From: an uncultured Alistipes sp. | Lineage (GTDB): Bacteria; Bacteroidota; Bacteroidia; Bacteroidales; Rikenellaceae | DNA length: 64,000 bases | Direction of reading: 5' to 3' | NCBI GenBank assembly: GCA_900541585.1 | Contig: UQKD01000012.1 | Location: 30,916 to 94,915 of the forward strand | In this document: piece by piece, positions 60,303 through 64,000 of the stretch | How positions within the stretch are numbered: the first letter of the stretch is position 1 | How the letters are laid out: each line of letters opens with the position of its first letter | Program-made: the position numbers and the translations under genes | The notes under the pieces: generated by a model | What the model saw: the letters and a program-made list of their open reading frames with translations, nothing else | The model's database searches: none | Told to the model about the DNA's origin: nothing

Positions 60303-60376
60303 TGGGCCCAGAGGGGCATGATCCCACGACCTTCGGATTATGAGTCCGCTGCTCTGACCGACTGAGCTATGGGCCC
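60303..60376 (-). tRNA. tRNA with CAU anticodon, probably elongator tRNA-Met
   Basis: A 74-nt cloverleaf: acceptor GGGCCCA/TGGGCCC, D-arm GCTC/GAGC, anticodon loop CTCATAA, variable AGGTC, T-arm GTGGG/CCCTC with a T-T mismatch and loop ATCATGC. The 1-72 pair is G-C and there are no three G-C pairs closing the anticodon loop, so it is not the initiator. tRNA-Ile2 (lysidine-modified CAU) cannot be excluded. CCA is not encoded. Confidence 0.85.
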
Positions 60377-60408
60377 GGTCCTGCGCCCGCAGGGGCGCTT
60401 CGGTGGCG

Positions 60409-60439
60409 CAAAGATAGAAAAAGTATTCAGATTGCGCAA
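60409..60439 (-). promoter_or_regulatory. Promoter of tRNA(CAU)
   Basis: The minus strand has TTG (60437-60439), a 20-bp spacer and TATCTTTG (60409-60416), about 33 bp before the tRNA 5' end. Confidence 0.75.
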
Positions 60440-60479
60440 CCCTCCGGACGCTGGAGTGTGAAAAAAAGTGCACGGGATC

Positions 60480-60509
60480 TTGTTTGTTGCAAATTAATTC
60501 GTACCTTTG
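60480..60509 (+). promoter_or_regulatory. Promoter of rpmE2
   Basis: TTG (60480-60482), a 19-bp spacer and TACCTTTG (60502-60509), 37 bp before the rpmE2 ATG. Confidence 0.7.
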
Positions 60510-60546
60510 TCGCGCTTAAGCATTAATTAAAAACAAAAACAGCGAA

Positions 60547-60813
60547 ATGAAAAAGGGTATTCATCCGGAGAATTATCGTTTGGTGGCGTTCAAGGACATG
60601 TCCAACGACATCGTGTTTTTGTGTCGGTCCGCCGTTTCGACAAAAGAGACCATCGAAGTGAACGGCGAAACCTATCCCGTGTATAAGATGGAAATTTCCA
60701 ACACCTCGCACCCGTTCTACACCGGTAAGATGAAGTTGGTTGACACCGCTGGTCGCGTCGATAAGTTTATGAGCCGTTACGCAAAACGCTACGATAAGAA
60801 GAATGCGAAGTAA
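60547..60813 (+). CDS. rpmE2: 50S ribosomal protein L31 type B
   Basis: An 88-residue protein with MKKGIHPENYRLVAFKDMSN, SNTSHPFYTGKMKLVDTAGRVDKFMSRY. It has a single Cys, so it is the zinc-free type B form, the usual L31 in Bacteroidota. It is monocistronic with its own promoter and terminator. Confidence 0.97.
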   Translation: MKKGIHPENYRLVAFKDMSNDIVFLCRSAVSTKETIEVNGETYPVYKMEISNTSHPFYTGKMKLVDTAGRVDKFMSRYAKRYDKKNAK

Positions 60814-60832
60814 ATCTGCTTGCGCATTTACG

Positions 60833-60875
60833 AAACAACGGGCTGCAACCGAGAGTTGCGGCCCGTTGTTTTTTG
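60833..60875 (+). terminator. Rho-independent terminator of rpmE2
   Basis: AAACAACGGGCTGCAAC / GTTGCGGCCCGTTGTTT with a T-run, 20 bp after the stop; the stem contains one T/G-type mismatch near its middle. Confidence 0.85.
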
Positions 60876-60936
60876 TTCTCCGCACGGAATTTCCGGTCTT
60901 TGTGAAAAAATCCGCACAAGGTTTTGTTTTTATGTA

Positions 60937-60944
60937 TATATTTG
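60937..60944 (+). promoter_or_regulatory. TAnnTTTG promoter element for the coiled-coil lipoprotein
   Basis: TATATTTG, 44 bp before the ATG. A TTTG upstream is only 10 bp away, so the -33 part is unclear. Confidence 0.55.
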
Positions 60945-60988
60945 CGCCCGAAGGCAAACAAGATCGTAATCTTTAGAAAGTCGGAGCC

Positions 60989-61861
60989 ATGAAAAACAAG
61001 ATGAAGCATATCGCGACCGCCGCGGCGCTGGGCGTCGTTGCGCTCCTTGCCTCCTGTGTGAGCAGACAGGTTGTCGTCGAGGCCGAGAGCCGGAGCGATT
61101 CGCTGGAGCTGGTCGTCAGCGCGAAGGACTCGCTGATCAACACCGTGTTCGCGGACATCAACGCCATCTCGGAGAATCTTGCGCTGATCAAGTCGCGCGA
61201 GAACCTGATCACCGTGGCCGGGGAGGCGGAGGGCGGCCGCCGTCCCGTCGAGGAGATCAGCAACGACATCAAGGCCATCGACCGGCTGCTGCGGGAGAAC
61301 CGCTCGAAGATCGAATCGCTGCAACGTTCGGCGGCCCTGCTGCGCAAGGCCAACCTGCGTATCGACGGCCTGGAGAAGATGATCGCCAACATGAACAGGC
61401 AGCTGGCGGAGAAGAAAACCGAGGTGGAGCAGCTGCGCGAGAGCCTCGTCCGGATGAGCGACGAGGTGAAGAGTCTGACCGAGGAGGTGGCCGTTCGCAG
61501 CGCCGAGGTCGAGAACCTGAGCGGCGAGAAGGTCGAGTTGCAGAACCAGCTCAATACGGTCTACTACATCGTGGGGGCCGAGAAGGAGTTGCGCGACGCG
61601 CAGATCATCAACAAGCAGGGATTCATCGGACGGACGCTGACCGTCGGTCGGAACAGCAATTTCGACAGCTTCACGATGGCCGATTCGCGCCTGCTGACGG
61701 AGATCCCCGTCGGACAGAAGAAGGCGACGCTCGTCACTTCGCATCCCGAAGGTTCGTACGAACTGGTGACCGATTCGAACAAAATCGTCGAGAAACTGCT
61801 CATTACCGATCCCGTGCGTTTCTGGGAGTCTTCGAAAATTCTGATCATTAGTTACAAATAG
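60989..61861 (+). CDS. Coiled-coil lipoprotein, function unknown
   Basis: A 290-residue protein. The lipobox ends LLASC (Cys23), followed by VSRQVVVE without an acidic patch, so it is probably periplasm-facing. Residues about 35-190 are heptad-rich coiled coil (DRLLRENRSKIESLQRSAALLRKANLRIDGLEKMIANMNRQL and on to VELQNQLN). The C-terminal globular part of about 100 residues starts TVYYIVGAEKELRDAQIINKQG and contains FIGRTLTVG, IPVGQKKATLVTSHPEGSYEL and DPVRFWESSKILIISYK. It resembles conserved Bacteroidales lipoproteins of unassigned function, possibly peptidoglycan or envelope tethers. It is transcribed alone. Confidence 0.85.
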   Translation: MKNKMKHIATAAALGVVALLASCVSRQVVVEAESRSDSLELVVSAKDSLINTVFADINAISENLALIKSRENLITVAGEAEGGRRPVEEISNDIKAIDRLLRENRSKIESLQRSAALLRKANLRIDGLEKMIANMNRQLAEKKTEVEQLRESLVRMSDEVKSLTEEVAVRSAEVENLSGEKVELQNQLNTVYYIVGAEKELRDAQIINKQGFIGRTLTVGRNSNFDSFTMADSRLLTEIPVGQKKATLVTSHPEGSYELVTDSNKIVEKLLITDPVRFWESSKILIISYK

Positions 61862-61893
61862 ACGATTTTTTCGTCGTAATAGTGCCTTTCAGG

Positions 61894-61923
61894 GTCCCTG
61901 CCGGTCGTGGCGGGGACTTTTTT
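61894..61923 (+). terminator. Rho-independent terminator
   Basis: GTCCCTGCC / GGCGGGGAC (one T-G pair) around GGTCGT, followed by six T. Confidence 0.85.
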
Positions 61924-61944
61924 GTCGTCGCGGGAGCTAATTTG

Positions 61945-61974
61945 TTTGCTTTTCTGATTTTTTTTGTAATTTTG
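61945..61974 (+). promoter_or_regulatory. Promoter of the AraC-family gene
   Basis: TTTG (61945-61948), an 18-bp spacer and TAATTTTG (61967-61974), 34 bp before the ATG. Confidence 0.65.
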
Positions 61975-62008
61975 TTCGTGAAATCACGTCACACAGATCA
62001 AATAAGTT

Positions 62009-62923
62009 ATGGATTATCAACCCCAACCGCAGTTTGAGGAGTCGGCATTGAAGGAGAGTTGTACTGCGGATTGTAGTAGTTGTCCCACGTTCCCGGCACC
62101 GTTCCGCCGTATCGGCGATTCGACCTACTGTCGGTTTTCACAGCTTACGTTTGCGGCCGGAGAGGGGGTGACGTTCCCCGCGGACCGCATGGTGCGCATC
62201 CTTTTCGTCATGTCGGGATCGTTGAGGCTGGAACACGGAAACGATACGGTGCGCCTGGTTACGTCGAAACAATGCGTATGTCTCGCCCGCAGTGAACGCT
62301 TCGTGGTGACGGCTCAGGACGACGAGACCCATGTGGTCGTGCTGTCGCTCATCCACCGGATCGAATTCTGCGAACAGGACATTTTCGACAAGGTGATGCC
62401 CTATGACTCGGTCGTTCCGACCGAATCGGTTCCCACGCTTGCGATGCATCCGGCCATAGAACGGCTTTTAGGCACATTCTTTACGATCCGCCAGATGTTC
62501 AACTGCGTCCGCTATCACCGGATGAAGGCCACCGAGCTTTTCATGATGATCAAGGTGCTCTACACGCCCACCGAACATGCCTACTTCTTCCAGTCGATGA
62601 TTCAGCCGCAGGACAATTTCCGCGTCTTCGTCTGCAACAATTACGACAAGGCCCAGGGCGTCGCCGAACTGGCTTCGCTGGCGGGCATGAGCCTCTCGGT
62701 TTTCAAACGCCGTTTCGCCGAGCACTTCAACGACAGCGTTTACCACTGGATGATGCGTCAGAAGGCGCTGAAGGTCTTTAGCGACATCCGCGACGGTGAG
62801 GACAGCACCAAGGCACTGATGAACAAGTACGGGTTCCGCCACTACACGCAGTTCAGCCGGTTCTGCAAGAATTACCTCCAGGCGACGCCCGCGCAGCTGA
62901 TCAGCTCGATCAAGAAGAAATAG
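62009..62923 (+). CDS. AraC-family transcriptional regulator with N-terminal Cys cluster
   Basis: A 304-residue protein. C-terminal AraC helix-turn-helix pair, about 205-300: VFVCNNYDKAQGVAELASLAGMSLSVFKRRFAEHFNDSVYHWM and KALMNKYGFRHYTQFSRFCKNYLQATPAQLI. The N-terminal part (about 35-150) is a cupin-like sensor (VRILFVMSGSLRLEHGNDTVRLVTSKQCVCLARSERFVV). Before it is a Cys cluster, C18, C22, C25 (CTADCSSC), with further Cys at CVCL, which could bind metal or sense redox. No neighbouring target operon is obvious. Confidence 0.92.
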   Translation: MDYQPQPQFEESALKESCTADCSSCPTFPAPFRRIGDSTYCRFSQLTFAAGEGVTFPADRMVRILFVMSGSLRLEHGNDTVRLVTSKQCVCLARSERFVVTAQDDETHVVVLSLIHRIEFCEQDIFDKVMPYDSVVPTESVPTLAMHPAIERLLGTFFTIRQMFNCVRYHRMKATELFMMIKVLYTPTEHAYFFQSMIQPQDNFRVFVCNNYDKAQGVAELASLAGMSLSVFKRRFAEHFNDSVYHWMMRQKALKVFSDIRDGEDSTKALMNKYGFRHYTQFSRFCKNYLQATPAQLISSIKKK

Positions 62924-62943
62924 GGCCGACGGCCGCTATGGAT

Positions 62944-62976
62944 GAAAAGGAGACCTCCGGGGAGATCTCCTTTTTT
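62944..62976 (+). terminator. Rho-independent terminator of the AraC-family gene
   Basis: AAAAGGAGA / TCTCCTTTT around CCTCCGGGGAGA, with T6, 21 bp after the stop. The stretch 62977-63090 shows nothing further. Confidence 0.82.
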
Positions 62977-63090
62977 CGGTGCGATGCCGTACGGACCGGG
63001 CACGTCGTCGTCGGGCCGGGCGCGACATACGCCATTAGACCGTGGCGGGCCGGTTTTGCGGATGAGTCCGGGGCGGCGGTCGATTGGTTT

Positions 63091-63612
63091 TCAGTGTTCC
63101 AGCACGTAGACGTTCAGGTCGATCCACGCTCCGTCGGAGAGCTGTTCACCCTGCACTTCGACATGGCTGCGGCGGAAGCCGAGACGCTGCGGAATGCGGT
63201 TGCTCGGGAGATTGCCCGTGCCGCAGCGGATTTCCACGCGCCGCATGCCCATCTCCCCGAACGCAAGGTCGCAGAGCGCCCGCACGGCGGCCGTCATGAT
63301 CCCCTTGCCCTGCTGTTCTTCGCGCAGCCAGTAGCCGATCTCGATGCTGCGCTTTCCGGCATCGGCCGATTTGAAGCCGATCAGTCCGGCGAAGGTCTCG
63401 CCGTCGTGGATCGTGTAGACCGGATTGGCCGTGTCGGCGAGCATCCCGGCCACCACCTGCCGGGTCTGCTCGATTTGGTGCGTGTCGGCCACGAACGGGA
63501 GCCAGCGGCCCAGGTGGCGGCGCTGGGTGTCGATCGAAGCGAAGATGTCCGGGACGTCCTCCGTGCGGAGCCGCCGGAGCGCGTAAGGGCCGAAGAGGGG
63601 GATGGCATTCAT
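63091..63612 (-). CDS. GNAT-family N-acetyltransferase (RimJ/RimL type)
   Basis: A 173-residue protein. LRRLRTEDVPDIFASIDTQRRHLGRWLPFV and a C-terminal LGFRR are typical of RimL-like enzymes. The acetyl-CoA pyrophosphate loop is EEQQGKGIMTAAV (Q-x-x-G-x-G/A type), with IEIGYWL before it. It acetylates an amine or protein N-terminus; the substrate is unknown. Divergent from the tRNA-Thr region. Confidence 0.92.
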   Translation of the reverse strand: MNAIPLFGPYALRRLRTEDVPDIFASIDTQRRHLGRWLPFVADTHQIEQTRQVVAGMLADTANPVYTIHDGETFAGLIGFKSADAGKRSIEIGYWLREEQQGKGIMTAAVRALCDLAFGEMGMRRVEIRCGTGNLPSNRIPQRLGFRRSHVEVQGEQLSDGAWIDLNVYVLEH

Positions 63613-63780
63613 GCAGTAAAAGTTTTTTCAAGGTTTAAAGATACTAAAAAGTTTGCAGACCGCCTATATAAAATAGGTGTGCCGGATCCGGAAATAGGCT
63701 GTCCGGAAGGGGAACGGATGCCGGCCGGACCGGCGGATGACATAGTTGGGTGCGAAAGACGATATTTTTTTCAGAAGCTG

Positions 63781-63848
63781 TTGTGTTATCCAAAACTTTT
63801 CCTATCTTTGCACCCGATTTCGCCCGTGAACCAATGGCGTTCGGGTGC
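63781..63848 (+). promoter_or_regulatory. Upstream promoter with overlapping dyad before tRNA-Thr
   Basis: TTG (63781-63783), a 19-bp spacer and TATCTTTG (63803-63810). A dyad GCACCCGA (63810-63817) / TCGGGTGC (63841-63848), with an inner CGCC/GGCG pair, overlaps the expected transcription start. No open frame follows before the tRNA. Confidence 0.5.
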
Positions 63849-63893
63849 GGTTCTTTGAGAAGAGTTAAAAAGTAGAAAATTTATCCCGAATAA

Positions 63894-63925
63894 TTTGCGA
63901 GGTAAATTTTTTATGCCTACTTTTG
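63894..63925 (+). promoter_or_regulatory. Promoter of tRNA-Thr
   Basis: TTTG (63894-63897), a 20-bp spacer and TACTTTTG (63918-63925), 22 bp before the tRNA. An exact consensus match. Confidence 0.85.
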
Positions 63926-63946
63926 CAATCCAAAACGGTGAATACT

Positions 63947-64000
63947 GCCGATGTAGCTCAGTTGGCCAGAGCAGCTGATTTGTAATCAGCTGGTCGGGGG
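63947..64000 (+). tRNA. tRNA-Thr (UGU anticodon), 3' end outside window
   Basis: GCCGATG acceptor 5' strand, D-arm GCTC..GAGC, anticodon stem GCTGA/TCAGC closing loop TTTGTAA with anticodon TGT, then the variable loop and the start of the T-arm. The gene is cut by the window edge. In many Bacteroidales a tRNA-Thr leads a tRNA-tuf cluster; that is inference here. Confidence 0.88.

Noticed and set aside
60303..60376. Initiator tRNA-fMet
   Set aside because: It has a normal G1-C72 pair and lacks the three G-C pairs at the base of the anticodon loop.
62060..62090. CxxxCxxC as a radical-SAM cluster
   Set aside because: The rest of the protein is an AraC regulator with no radical-SAM barrel; the spacing is a coincidence of motif.
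1..64000. Insertion sequences, prophage, CRISPR, toxin-antitoxin or restriction systems
   Set aside because: I found no transposase, integrase, phage, Cas or nuclease/methylase motifs and no regularly spaced repeats.

Overview
The window looks like a GC-rich (roughly 60%) Bacteroidales chromosome, most like Alistipes. The genus is inference. The evidence is four SusC/SusD outer-membrane pairs, many lipoproteins, type B ribosomal protein L31 and repeated TAnnTTTG promoter elements.

Layout. (1) 2-1879: 3' part of a DUF5117/DUF4953-type 'zinc-dependent metalloprotease' whose HExxHxxGxxH site is destroyed. (2) 4343-1940 (minus): tatA, tatC and a cytoplasmic Gfo/Idh/MocA oxidoreductase. (3) 10556-4504 (minus): a double-DUF1080 lipoprotein, a Tat-exported Gfo/Idh/MocA oxidoreductase and a HEAT-DUF1080 protein. 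(4) 18179-10791 (minus): SusCD locus 1, ECF sigma-FecR-SusC-SusD-BACON lipoprotein. (5) 27703-18333 (minus): locus 2, ECF-FecR-SusC-SusD-DUF4843-PKD-like. (6) 35071-27835 (minus): complete histidine operon hisGDCBHAF(IE), preceded by a 17-residue leader peptide with seven His codons and an attenuator terminator. (7) 35358-37575 (plus): XRE-cupin regulator and AMP-forming acyl-CoA synthetase. (8) 37747-47560 (plus): locus 3, ECF (frameshifted at a C10 tract)-FecR-SusC-SusD-DUF6528-like-FISUMP-secreted TIM barrel. (9) 60094-47579 (minus): locus 4, ECF-FecR-SusC-SusD-BACON/DUF5689-metallophosphoesterase-BACON lipoprotein (3' frameshift). Loci 3 and 4 converge on one bidirectional terminator. (10) 60266-64000: tRNA(CAU), rpmE2, a coiled-coil lipoprotein, an AraC regulator, a GNAT acetyltransferase and the start of tRNA-Thr.

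How it works together. All four SusC proteins carry an N-terminal STN domain and sit behind an ECF sigma/FecR anti-sigma pair, the usual trans-envelope switch in which receptor occupancy releases the sigma factor. None of the loci encodes a recognisable glycoside hydrolase or polysaccharide lyase. Next to locus 1 there are instead a Tat-exported NAD(P)-type oxidoreductase and DUF1080 (3-keto-glycoside hydrolase family) proteins, with tatAC just beyond. My main hypothesis is that locus 1 feeds a periplasmic oxidise-then-eliminate route of glycoside cleavage. Other points worth attention are the his attenuator, stem-loops and G/C homopolymers at ECF-FecR junctions, two frameshifted genes and the dead metalloprotease. 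I saw no insertion sequences, phage genes or CRISPR arrays.
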